Notes under the pieces: generated by a model | What the model saw: only the letters and a program-made list of their open reading frames with translations | Databases searched by the model: none | Told to the model about the DNA's origin: nothing | From: CAZSSM01 sp964609385 | GTDB lineage: Bacteria; Planctomycetota; Planctomycetia; Isosphaerales; Isosphaeraceae | Assembly (NCBI GenBank): GCA_964609385.1 | Contig: CAZSSM010000009.1 | Location: 1-64,000 of the forward strand | Length of the DNA: 64,000 nt | Direction: 5' to 3' | Position numbers and translations under genes: made by a program | In this document: piece after piece, positions 45,941-55,501 of the stretch | How positions within the stretch are numbered: the stretch's first letter is position 1 | Layout: each line of letters opens with the position of its first letter

Positions 45941-47302
45941 ATGAACGTGCGCGCAAATGCGATGACCACAGCTTTGTTCGTCTCGACATGGCTCGGATCG
46001 CTGTTGTTGGTTGGACCCGCATCGGGCCAAGACCTTCCACGCCGCGGGTTCCTCGGCGCGGGCGTCGGCAGCGCTGAGGCCGGGGTCCGCGTCGTCCAGG
46101 TCTTCCCCGACTCGCCCGCCGCCCGCGCTGGCCTCGAGGTCGACGATCTCATCCGATCGATCGACGGCACGGGCGTTGAAAGTCCACCCGCATTCGTCCG
46201 GGTCGTCCAGCAGGCGCGTGCCGGCCAGGACCTTCGCCTCGTTCTGGACCGAGACGGCCACGAGCGAGATGTCAACGTGACGCTGGTCGAGTCGCCCCGC
46301 GAGACGATCGCGACCGGCGAGATCCGCTACGAGGCCGTTGCGAGTCGGGGCGAACTGCTGCGGACCCTCGTGACGAAGCCCCCTGGCGACGGCCCCTTCC
46401 CGGCCGTCCTGATCATCCAAGGCCTCGGCAACTTCTCCATCGATAACCCCGCCGGCACCCTCTCGGCCTACAAGCGGATCGTCGATGACTTGACCGCCTC
46501 GGGGTTCGTCACGATGCGGGTCGACAAGCCAGGCTGCGGCGACAGCCAGGGCGGGCCGTTCGGCGAGATCACCGTGCTCCGCGAGGCCGACGGCTATCTC
46601 CAGGGGCTCCGCGCGCTCAAGGATTACGACTTCGTCGACGAGCAGAATTGTTTCCTCTTCGGACATAGCATGGGCGGCTTTATCGGCCCTTATGTCGCAG
46701 CGCAAGAGCCGGTCCGGGGACTGGCCGTCTATGGGACCGGAATCAAAACGTGGTACGAGTACTTGCTGGAGAACTTCCGACGCCAATCAGCGCTCGCGGG
46801 GATTCCGGCCCCTCAGATCGATGACGCGATGCGGCTCCAGACCCGGTTTTGGTACGCCCTCCTGATCGAGAAGCGGACGCCCGGCCAAATCGTTGACGCG
46901 TCGCCCGACCTGGAGCCCCTGCTCCGAGGCGTCATGCCCGACGGCGAGCACATGCAGGGGGCCAAATACATCTTCTTCCAGGAGTTGGCCGATCAGAACT
47001 TCGCGGCGCTCTGGGCCACGATCGACGCCGACGTGCTCGCCCTCTGGGGCGCGGGCGACTACGTCTCGACCCGAGAGGATCACGCCTTGATCGCCGAGAC
47101 CGTCCAAGAAGCTCGAGGCGCCGATCGCGCGGAGTTCCGCGTCCTCGACGGCATCGATCACTTCTTCAAGGCCGCCGACTCCTTCGAAGCGAGCCGGCAA
47201 GGCTTCGCCCAAAACCCCTTCAACCCCATCATCATCACGACGCTCCGCGACTGGTTCCGGGACCACACCCGGCCGCTCGATGGAGCCGATCGGAAGGAAT
47301 GA
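45941..47302 (+). CDS. secreted PDZ plus alpha/beta-hydrolase fusion protein
   Basis: 453 residues. A signal peptide (FVSTWLGSLLLVGPASG) is followed by a PDZ domain at about 30-115 (GVRVVQVFPDSPAARAGLEV, DLIRSIDGTGV), then an alpha/beta hydrolase at about 130-440 with nucleophile elbow GHSMGGFIG, an acid in GAGDYVSTRED and a catalytic His in DGIDHFF. It could be an esterase or peptidase acting on envelope or extracellular material; PDZ would hold a C-terminal peptide. The start ATG 45941 follows GGAGTG. No neighbour explains it. Confidence 0.85.
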   Translation: MNVRANAMTTALFVSTWLGSLLLVGPASGQDLPRRGFLGAGVGSAEAGVRVVQVFPDSPAARAGLEVDDLIRSIDGTGVESPPAFVRVVQQARAGQDLRLVLDRDGHERDVNVTLVESPRETIATGEIRYEAVASRGELLRTLVTKPPGDGPFPAVLIIQGLGNFSIDNPAGTLSAYKRIVDDLTASGFVTMRVDKPGCGDSQGGPFGEITVLREADGYLQGLRALKDYDFVDEQNCFLFGHSMGGFIGPYVAAQEPVRGLAVYGTGIKTWYEYLLENFRRQSALAGIPAPQIDDAMRLQTRFWYALLIEKRTPGQIVDASPDLEPLLRGVMPDGEHMQGAKYIFFQELADQNFAALWATIDADVLALWGAGDYVSTREDHALIAETVQEARGADRAEFRVLDGIDHFFKAADSFEASRQGFAQNPFNPIIITTLRDWFRDHTRPLDGADRKE

Positions 47303-47474
47303 GCCGCGACCTGAACGCGACCGTCGCCAATTCTCCAAGTTTCGACGGTCGCCCCGAGTGACGCCGGAGGATCGGATCACCTCCGAAAACTTATACAACA
47401 CTTTTTGCAACAGAACTTGCAAGTGCTAATTGCAACCCAAGGTGAAAGATCGCTTCGGAATTTAACTGACGACT

Positions 47475-48015
47475 CCACCGGCTGGAAGCCAGTGGGTTCG
47501 CAAGTCGGCTGAAAGCCCGACTGCCGGGCCAGCGAGAGCTACGACTCCTCGACGCGGAACTCATCATCGTCCTTCCGATGCTCCTGCGTCCGGATATACT
47601 CCATGATCACCTCGTCCGTCACGTTCCCCGAGCTGGCCACGAAGAACCCCCGAGCCCAGAGGTGCCGGCCCCAGCACAGCTTCTTCAGGTGGCTGTACTC
47701 CTGCATCAGCTTCCGCGAGCTCTTCCCCTTGACCCGATGCACCAGGGAGCTCGCCGAGACGTGCGGCGGGCAGGAGACGAACAGGTGGACGTGGTCGACG
47801 CGGACGTGGCCCTTGAGGATCTCGACCTCCACCTCCAGCTCCGCACAGATCGTCCGAACGATCTGGCGGAGCCGAAGGCCGACGTCACCCCGCAGCAGCT
47901 TCTTGCGATACTTCGTGATCCAGACGAGGTGGAACTTGATGTCGAAGCCGGTGTGGGCGGTCCGTCGGTAGTGCTCCATCACGCGACCGTACTGGAAGTG
48001 GTCGCCTGAAGGCGA
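47475..48015 (-). mobile_element. IS200-type insertion element
   Basis: A single-gene element with the transposase on the minus strand. At its right side, two imperfect hairpins, CCACCGGCTGGAAGCC-AGTGG at 47475-47495 and GTCGGCTGAAAGCCCGAC at 47504-47521, lie in the place of an IS200/IS605 right end. At its left side, TCGCCTGAAGGCGA (48002-48015) forms a subterminal hairpin upstream of the gene. IS200-family elements have no inverted terminal repeats but use such hairpins. Exact borders cannot be set from one copy. No tnpB gene is present. Confidence 0.65.
47539..47979 (-). CDS. tnpA: IS200/IS605-family Y1 transposase TnpA
   Basis: 146-residue single-strand DNA transposase. HUH motif DHVHLF, catalytic Tyr in IMEYIRTQE, and KFHLVWITKYRKK at the start. 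The HUH His pair and Tyr cut and join single-stranded ends at the subterminal hairpins. Start ATG 47979 preferred over GTG 47982. Length (usual 140-155) indicates an intact, potentially active gene. Confidence 0.95.
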   Translation of the reverse strand: MEHYRRTAHTGFDIKFHLVWITKYRKKLLRGDVGLRLRQIVRTICAELEVEVEILKGHVRVDHVHLFVSCPPHVSASSLVHRVKGKSSRKLMQEYSHLKKLCWGRHLWARGFFVASSGNVTDEVIMEYIRTQEHRKDDDEFRVEES

Positions 48016-48357
48016 GGGATTTTAGATCCCAGGAATGGACATTAATATAGACATATTTGTTATTGGATCGGATTTTTCCTCGATCGGCCCCCGCAAGACA
48101 AACCGCCCCAACAACCTCCCGCGGATCGTGACTCGGAGTTGCGACCGATCCGCGCAATCGTTCCACGAGGGCGGTCCGTTGGCCCGGGAATTGCCGGAGA
48201 ACAACGGACGTTTCTCAACGATGGATCCGACCCGCACGGGCCGCTCGGTCGGTTCGACGCCGGACGTCCCGACGGGATCGGACGACGGTCGTCTTTGGGA
48301 GGTCGGAGTCCTGACGTCGCTCGTCGGCCAGCACCTGAAATGGAGAGGACCCGCCCG

Positions 48358-49122
48358 ATGAAGCTCGAAGGGAAGACTGCGATCGTCACCGGCAGCAGCC
48401 GGGGGATCGGCCGGGCGATCGCCGTCCGGCTGGCCCGCGAAGGGGCCGACATCGTCATCAACTACGGCCACAACGAGGACCAGGCGACGGAGACGCTCGA
48501 CCTGGTCGAGTCGGAAGGTCGCCGCGGCCTGGTCGTGAAGGCCGACCTCGGCCGGGCCGACGACGCCCGCCGGCTCGTCAAGGAGGGCGCATCCCACTTC
48601 GGCCAAATCGACATCCTCGTCAATAACGCCGGGATCGAGCGGCAGGCCGACTTCCTCGACGTCTCCGAGGAGGATTACGACCAGGTCCTCGACGTCAACC
48701 TCAAAGGGGCTTTCTTCGCCAGCCAGGCCTTCGCCCGGCTCGCAATCGAGGCCGGCCGGCCGGGTCGGATCATCAACATCAGCTCCGTGCACGAGGAGAT
48801 CCCATTCCCCGGTTACGCGCCCTACTGCGCCAGCAAGGGTGGAATGAAGATGTTGACGCGCGACCTAGCCGTGGAACTCGGCCCGCGTGGGATCACCGTC
48901 AACGCCGTCGCGCCCGGGGCCATCGCGACCTCGATCAATGATCAGTTGCTGGCCGACGACGCCAAGCTCGACGCCCTCCGCGCGCAGATTCCGCTGGGAC
49001 GGCTCGGAACCCCGGAGGACGTGGCCGGCGTGGTCGCGTTCCTGGCCTCCGATGACGCCGCCTACATCACCGCCTCGACCTACTTCGTCGACGGCGGCCT
49101 GACCTGGGACTACCAGGAATAA
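48358..49122 (+). CDS. SDR-family oxidoreductase, glucose 1-dehydrogenase-like
   Basis: 254 residues. NAD(P)-binding TGSSRGIGRAIAVRL at 10-25, NNAG at about 88 and catalytic Ser/Tyr/Lys (Ser about 143, Tyr in YCASKGG about 157-160). The long loop EEIPFPGYAP before the Tyr is as in glucose 1-dehydrogenases, which oxidise glucose to gluconolactone. ATG 48358 is preceded by GGAGAGG. The next gene is a GH15 glucoamylase-like gene, so oxidation of released glucose fits (inference). Confidence 0.85.
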   Translation: MKLEGKTAIVTGSSRGIGRAIAVRLAREGADIVINYGHNEDQATETLDLVESEGRRGLVVKADLGRADDARRLVKEGASHFGQIDILVNNAGIERQADFLDVSEEDYDQVLDVNLKGAFFASQAFARLAIEAGRPGRIINISSVHEEIPFPGYAPYCASKGGMKMLTRDLAVELGPRGITVNAVAPGAIATSINDQLLADDAKLDALRAQIPLGRLGTPEDVAGVVAFLASDDAAYITASTYFVDGGLTWDYQE

Positions 49123-49192
49123 CCGTAACCCCAAGACCGAACCCGACCCGCGTCGTCGAGACCCGACCCGAGCCCACCCGGAGATCCCCCCG

Positions 49193-51034
49193 ATGCCCTA
49201 CAAGCCGATCGAGGATTACGGCGTCATCGGCGACATGCGCTCGGCCGCTCTGGTCGGCACCGACGCGTCGATCGACTGGTTCTGCTATCCGCGGTTTGAC
49301 TCGCCGAGCCTCTTCGCGGCGATCCTCGACGACGAGAAGGGGGGGAGCTTCCGGTTGGCGCCTCCCTGCCCCGAGGCGACCCGCAAACAGCTCTACTGGC
49401 CCGAGACCAACGTGCTGGTCACCCGCTTTCTGGCTCCGGAGGGGGTCGCCGAGGTCCGCGACTTCATGCCCGTCGAGCCGGGGCGCCGGGGCGAGCACCC
49501 CAGGCTGATGCGGGTCGCCCGATCGATCCGGGGCACCGTCCCGTTCCGGCTCGAATGCCGGCCAGCCTTCGACTACGCACGGGAGCCGCACACCCTGGAA
49601 GTCGAGGGCCGTCGCGCCACCTTCCGGGGTCGGCGTTCGGGGCTGACCCTGCAACTCGACGCCACCGTCTCGCTCGAGGCCCAAGGGGACGCGGCGGTCG
49701 CCACCTTCGAGCTGTCGGCCGACCGGGAGGCCTGCTTCGTACTCCACGAGCCGACCGAGGACGGCCCCCCCTGCCGGGTCGCGGAGGTCGGCGACGCCCT
49801 CGACGAGACGATCGCTTACTGGCAGCGCTGACTCTCCCGGTGCTCCTATCGGGGCTCTTGGCGTGAGATCGTCCATCGGTCGGCCCTGGCGCTGAAGCTC
49901 ATGACCTATGAGCCGACCGGCGCCATTGTCGCCGCGCCGACCTGCGGACTGCCCGAGCAGCTCGGCGGCGAGCGGAACTGGGACTACCGCTACACCTGGA
50001 TCCGCGACGCCGCCTTCACTGTCTACGGCCTGATGCGGATCGGATTCACCGAGGAGGCCGATGCCTTCATGGGCTGGCTGGCTGACCGATGCCGCGAGGC
50101 CCGGCCCGAGGACGAGGCCCCCCTGCAGATCGTCTACGGGATCGACGGCCGCAGCGACCTGGCCGAGCAAGAGCTTGACCACCTCGACGGCTATAAGGGG
50201 TCCCGGCCGGTCCGGATCGGCAACAAGGCCTCCGAGCAGTTGCAACTGGACATCTACGGCGAACTGCTCGACGCGGCCCACCTCTCCAACAAGTACGCCA
50301 ACCCCCTCTCCTACGACCGCTGGACGCAGCTGCATGGCCTGGTCGACTGGGTCTGCGACAACTGGCAGCGGCCTGACGCCGGAATCTGGGAAGTCCGCAA
50401 CCAGGAGCAGCACTTCGTCTACTCCAAGCTGATGTGCTGGGTCGCCCTGGACCGCGGCCTCCGCCTGGCCGACAAGCGTTCGCTGCCAGCCGACCGCGCC
50501 CGCTGGACGCAGATCCGCGACGCGATCTACCGGGACATCATGGCCAAGGGCTGGAGCGAGTCGCGGGGCGCCTTCGTCCAAGCCTACGGCGGCGAGACGC
50601 TCGACGCCTCAAGCCTCATCATGCCGCTGGTCTTCTTCATGGCCCCGACCGACCCCCGGATGCTTCAGACCATCGAGGCGATCCGGCGACCTGCCGGCGA
50701 CGGCGGCCTCCGCGCCGACGGCCTGGTCTTCCGCTACGACCCACAGCGGAGCCCCGACGGCCTGGAGGGGAGTGAAGGCGCATTCAACATGTGCTCGTTC
50801 TGGCTGGTCGAGGCCATGACCCGGGCCGGCCGCGCCGACCCCGCCCTGCTCCGGGAGGCCCGCCTCGCCTTCGAGCACATGCTCGGCTACGCCAACCACC
50901 TCCAGCTCTATGGTGAGGAGACCGGCTTCAGCGGCGAGACCCTCGGCAACTTCCCCCAAGCCTTCACCCACCTGGCCCTCATCAGCGCCGCGTTCAACCT
51001 CAATCGCGCCCTGGGCCACCGCGATGGCGCGTGA
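49193..51034 (+). pseudogene. GH15 glucoamylase-like gene broken by in-frame TGA
   Basis: Codes, if read through, for about 613 residues of a glycoside hydrolase family 15 (glucoamylase/trehalase) enzyme. The N-terminal beta-sandwich (YGVIGDMRSAALVGTDASID) and the alpha6/alpha6 barrel (RNWDYRYTWIRDAAFTVYGL and FVYSKLMCWVALDRGLRLAD) are preserved. Codon 213 (49829-49831) is TGA in YWQR-stop-LSRCSYRGSW, where relatives have a Trp (TGG). The frame is the same before and after, and no other defect is visible. This may be a recent nonsense mutation, an assembly error or readthrough. An ATG at 49901 could give a shorter second protein, but it would lack the beta-sandwich. Confidence 0.85.
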
Positions 51035-51593
51035 GCCCACCCCGAGGCCCGACCATCCAAGTCCACCCGCCGCCCCGACCGCCGCTCGCCCCGAAGTCCG
51101 AGACCCAGCCCATCGGTCCGATCCTAGGATTGTAATGGTTCGGAGCGGGGCATCGTGCTGCGTTCCCTGAACCCGGATCGGAAGGCCAGGCCAATGATGT
51201 GATTGGTGATCATTCTGAGCATACATAGCCCTACTCGGACAAGTAGCCCTCCACTCTTGCCAAGTCGCTGCCCAGGATCAGACCGACGGTCCCCAGGAAC
51301 TCCGGGCGCGTCTCTAGACCGAGGGCGTCCCCGCGATCAAGCGTCTGCAGGAACCTTCCCAACAACTCACGTTCGCCGACTGGAGTGATCGCGGAGTTCT
51401 TGGTGTGTCCTGTCCCCTGAGGCGGTCGTTCTCCCATTGAGTAGGGTGGGGCGACGAAACGGCTGTCAGGGACGCCGGTCGTCGTGTCCGGGGTTTGTTC
51501 GCGTCCGGGCGGTGATCGTGATCTCTGGCCGATCCGTACGCACTCTAGGGCGAGGCTCGCTCAATCCAGGGCTCATCGAGGGGGACGGAGACG
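51035..51593. other. gap after the GH15 gene
   Basis: 559 bases without a supported gene. A 68-residue frame on the minus strand (51231-51437; GERPPQGTGHTKNSAI start) is the only semi-plausible candidate; it has no recognisable family and may be spurious. Confidence 0.4.
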
Positions 51594-52328
51594 ATGACTT
51601 CGCTGACGCGCCGCGGTTTTCTCAAGACGTCGGGGGCTTTGGGGGCGCTGCTCTTCCTGCCGGCCTCGAAGTTGATGGCCCAGCAGAACTTGCAGTTCAC
51701 GCCGTTGCAGCTCAACGGTGGCGGTCGCCGACAACTGGATCCCCGGCTCCACGCGCTGGAGCAGCACGAGGAGCACCTCCTCGACGACCTGCTCGCTACC
51801 GACTTCCGCGCCGAGGACCGCGACCTGCGCCTGCTCGATCGGGACATCGATGGCCTGATCGCGCAGCCGGGGAACCCTTATAACTACGCGGCCCAGGACT
51901 TCCGATTCGAGGCGGGACGGGTTCATGACCGACTCTATGATGCCTACCACGGCCAGCATTACGACCAGGGCGCGATTTTCGGCTGTGTGAACTCGCTCGA
52001 TTCGTTTGTAACCCACTGGTATCCGTGTCACAGCATTCATGGCATCGGACAGTGTCAGCGGACAGTCTGGAATTGCCTTTCCAGCCCGCGGGGCTGCCGA
52101 CGGGCCGCCCTGTACTGCCACCACATCCGCTGCGACCTGGATGCCTTTTTCCGGTTTCACCGCGTCGGCGGCGGGTTCGGTCCCCATACGGGCCAATTGT
52201 TGAACGTCTTCGACCAGGCCGTGGTGGGTATCCGTCGGGGCCAATTCCGGACGGCTCGGGTCGGGTTCCAACGGTTCACGATGGCGACCGATCTGATCTT
52301 CCGGAAGTACTACCCCCGGTGGTGCTGA
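51594..52328 (+). CDS. Tat-exported protein of unknown function
   Basis: 244 residues. The N-terminus has a twin-arginine signal (TRRGFLKTSGALGALLFLPAS). The next 90 residues are charged and His/Asp-rich (DDLLATDFRAEDRDLRLL, YDAYHGQHYDQG). The C-terminal half is rich in Cys and His (WYPCHSIHGIGQCQR, CHHIRCDLDAFF), which suggests metal binding or, less likely, a frameshifted half; I cannot decide. GGAGACG precedes ATG 51594. No family recognised. Confidence 0.55.
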   Translation: MTSLTRRGFLKTSGALGALLFLPASKLMAQQNLQFTPLQLNGGGRRQLDPRLHALEQHEEHLLDDLLATDFRAEDRDLRLLDRDIDGLIAQPGNPYNYAAQDFRFEAGRVHDRLYDAYHGQHYDQGAIFGCVNSLDSFVTHWYPCHSIHGIGQCQRTVWNCLSSPRGCRRAALYCHHIRCDLDAFFRFHRVGGGFGPHTGQLLNVFDQAVVGIRRGQFRTARVGFQRFTMATDLIFRKYYPRWC

Positions 52329-52510
52329 GCGGACGGGGCCGAAGTCGTGACTCGGTCATCGGGGTAGCCTTGGTCTGTTGGGTCGACCCTGGGAGCGAGG
52401 GAGTGGACTTGAGTTGGCCCAAACCGCATGAGCCCTCCCGTTCTCCCCATTAACGGGACGCCAGCCTTGAGATCGGGAAAGCCGCTCCACAGTTTCGTTG
52501 AACCGTTCCT

Positions 52511-54883
52511 CTAGTCCTTGTCGAGGTACTCGATGTGGGTCCGGCCAATCGTCCCGTTGAACGAGAACGGCGCTTCGTCGTCGTAGTCCAGTGAAACGGG
52601 TGAGTCGCGGTCCGTTCCAATGTCGAACGTCGCGTTGCTGGTGAAGTGCAGCGACATGCCGTTGGGAACACGACCGCTCGCGACTTCCTTGCCATCGACC
52701 CGCAGGACGATGTCGAGCGGCCCGCCAACCTTGTCGACCAGTTTCGATTCCACCTCGATCGTTCGTCGACCGGCGTCAATTGGCTTGGCCGACCGGATCT
52801 TGGTTCGACGGACGGTAAACAGGTTGAACTCGTAGTGAAGGTGGTTGTCGCGCACATAGCAGGTGAGCCCACCCGAAAACCCTGCCAGTGCGTAGAGCAC
52901 GCCGTTAGCGTCCTCTGGGACGTCGACCTCGATCGAGACCAAGCTGCTGACTTTGCCCAGCTTGGGGGCGGTCGATTCGGGCATCCAGGTGATCGGGTGG
53001 TCGAAGGTCCATTCGGTGTACGGCGACGCCGGCGCGTCTTCGGGATGGTACAGCACCGTGGACCACAACCCACCGCCGATCGGCAAGTTCTTGTTTTTGG
53101 CGGACTCGGTGAGAAACAGAGCCTTCAGCTCTTCCAGCCTCTCGGGCTGTTCCCCAGCGAGGTCTCGCGCCTGGGACCAGTCGTCTTCAATGCGGTACAA
53201 CTCCCACGTGTCGGTAAGCGGCGACCACTCTCGGATGCCTTTCGGGAGGCTACCGACCCACGGCTCACGCGGTCCGGGGGCTGCGGCGAACCATCCGTCG
53301 TGGTAGACGCCCCGGCTGGCCATGATGTCGAAGAACTGCGTCGTGCGTTTGCCTTGGGCATCTGGGTCCGCGAAGGTCTCCACCATGCTCACGCCGTCAA
53401 ACGTGTCTTGGTGGAAGCCGTTGACGACCTTGGGAGCCTCGATGCGCAACAGCTCGTAGACCGTCGGGACGACGTCGACGACGTGGTGGAACTGCGATCG
53501 CGGCGTGCGGTCTGCCTCGATGCCTTTCGGCCACGCGACCGCCATTGGGTTCCGTGTCCCGCCGAAGTACGCGCCTTGAAGCTTGGTGCCGCGGTAAGGC
53601 GTGCTGCCCGCCCACGCCCAACCGGCGTGGTACATGTTGTCGGTCTTCTCGGACCCGAGCACATCGAGCCCGCCAAGCTCCTCCAGCGCTGCGAGGTGCT
53701 CGGAGATCTGGGTCGGGATGCCGTTCTAGGCGAGTTGCTCGCTGATCGTGCCGTTGAGGCCTTCGGACGAGGAGCCGTTGTCACCCCAGATGTACAGCAC
53801 GAGCGTGTTGTCGAGCTCGCCCTGCGACTCGATCTCGTCGAGGAGACGTCCGACCTGGGCGTCGGCGTGTTCGGTGAAGCCGGCGAAGATCTCCATCAAC
53901 CGACGCTGGAACGGCTTTTCCTCCTCGGGGATCGAGTCCCACGACGCCATCGATTCGGGTCGCGGCGTCAACTCGGTGTTTGGGGGGATCCAGCCGAGCC
54001 GCTTCTGGTTCTCGAACACGCGGACCCGGTAGGCGTCCCAGCCGTCGTCGAACTTGCCGGCGTACTTGTCCGCCCACTCTTTCGGCACCTGATGCGGACC
54101 GTGCGACGCCCCCGGGGCCCAGTAGACGAACCAGGGTTTATCGGGGGCATAAGCCTTATGCTCACGAAGCCAGACGATCGCGTCGTCCGCGAGGTCTTCT
54201 GACAGGTGATAGTAGTCGTGGCCACCCGAGGTGTGCGGGTGTTCGACATAGGTCGTGTTTCGAACCATCGTCGGCTCGTACTGCGACGCCTCACCGGCGA
54301 GGAAGCCGTAGAAGTACTCGAACCCGTAGCCCGTCGGCCAGTAGTCGAACGGGCCCATCGACGTGATCTGGTCTTCCGGCGTGTTGTGCCACTTCCCGAA
54401 GGCGGCCGTGTTGTAGCCATACGCCTTCAGCACCTCGGAGAGCGTGGCCGACGTCTTGGGGATCACGCCGCTGAAACCATCGAAGTCGTTCGCGATGGCC
54501 GCGATCTGCCCGTTCCCGACGCGCGTGTGGTTGCGCCCGGTGAGCAGAGCGGCGCGGGTCGGCGAGCACATCGCCGTGGTGTGGAAGCAGTTGTACGAGA
54601 CGCCCGCGCCCGCGACCCGATCGAGCGTTTGCGTCCGCACCGCGCCACCGTAGGTCGAAGGCAGGCCGGGACCGACATCGTCGATCAGGACGATGAGGAT
54701 GTTGGGGGCGTCCTCGTCGAGGCGACGGGGCGTGACCCTTTTCTGGTAGGTCGAGCCCTCGATGGTCACACCGGCCTTCGAAGCCGAAGGCGGCGGCGGA
54801 AAGGGGAGGATGTCTTGGGCCGACGCGAGGCCAGCGCAAGCGACGAAGAGAACGATGGTCGTCACGTGGAGTGCTTGGCGCAT
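52511..54883 (-). pseudogene. arylsulfatase-like gene broken by in-frame TAG
   Basis: If read through, a 790-residue secreted sulfatase. Signal peptide (VLFVACAGLASAQ) from ATG 54883, metal-binding DD (68-69, IVLIDDVG), formylglycine cysteine Cys106 in CSPTRAALLTGR, and a His/Lys set in the middle. Codon 386 (53726-53728) is TAG between ISEQLA and NGIPTQISEHL, where sister enzymes have Gln (CAG). The frame continues intact to 52511, with C-terminal LDYDDEAPFSFNG. The N-terminal half alone would lack part of the substrate pocket, so it is probably inactive if the stop is real. Planctomycetes have many such sulfatases for sulfated glycans. Confidence 0.85.
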
Positions 54884-55501
54884 TGTTGAGGGCTCACGGG
54901 GTGCGTCGTCCGCGTCTTCGATTCGACGGTTCGCTTCGCTCAAGTCTTGGCATCGGACGCAATGTTCGTCCGGCGAGCCAGCCGCCGGCGCAACGACCTC
55001 TGTTGGTGTCGCTGCGTTGGTGCCGTGGGTGATCCCGGGCCGATTATATCAGCAAAAGCTCGTCGTCTTGGACGGCGAAGAGCATGCCGAGCCCGAAGGC
55101 GATTTCTCGGTTCTTGGTGAGGTACAGGAGTCCGTAGGGTTTTCCCCAACACCAGTCCCGGTCAGGACTTCCGGTCCGTGCTGCGATGTGCGGGACGGTC
55201 CCGAAAAAAATTCGGACGTTTTTTTTTGAGACGTCGCGCCGGGGCCGCTCCGTTTTTCCTTACTTGAGTTATAGCCGGACCTCGCATTGAGGGTCTGGAC
55301 CCGTGCTTCCACGCGCCACGTCGATCCGTCTTCGGCGGGGGTTCGGCCGGGTCACCCCGGCTCCGGTTCGCCGATCCGACGAACCCGGGCGGAACGCTCC
55401 CCCAAGAGCCAGCTCTGCCCGTGACGTCGCGGGGGCGTACCTCTCGTGTCCAACGTCATCCACTCTCGCGCTCGATCCACCACCTGACCAACGAGGACCC
55501 G
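54884..55501. other. gap before the PEP-CTERM gene
   Basis: 618 bases. On the minus strand, 55044-55164 reads as the C-terminal end of some protein (KPYGLLYLTKNREI, FGLGMLFAVQDDELLLI-stop) with no visible start. A CCGAA-TTCGG hairpin followed by a nine-T run lies at 55202-55225. Otherwise nothing. Confidence 0.45.
55202..55225 (+). terminator. intrinsic-terminator-like hairpin with T-run
   Basis: CCGAA-AAAAA-TTCGG (5-bp stem) then ACG and nine T. On the plus strand there is no gene just upstream, so what it would terminate is unclear; the fragment at 55044 is on the other strand. Confidence 0.35.

Noticed and set aside
49829..49831. Reassignment of TGA to tryptophan
   Set aside because: The GH15 break would suggest it, but the ROK kinase, TauE permease, HTH cassette and other genes end at TGA, so TGA is a stop in this organism.
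51231..51437. 68-residue minus-strand frame
   Set aside because: No clear ribosome site or family; kept only as a remark in the gap entry.
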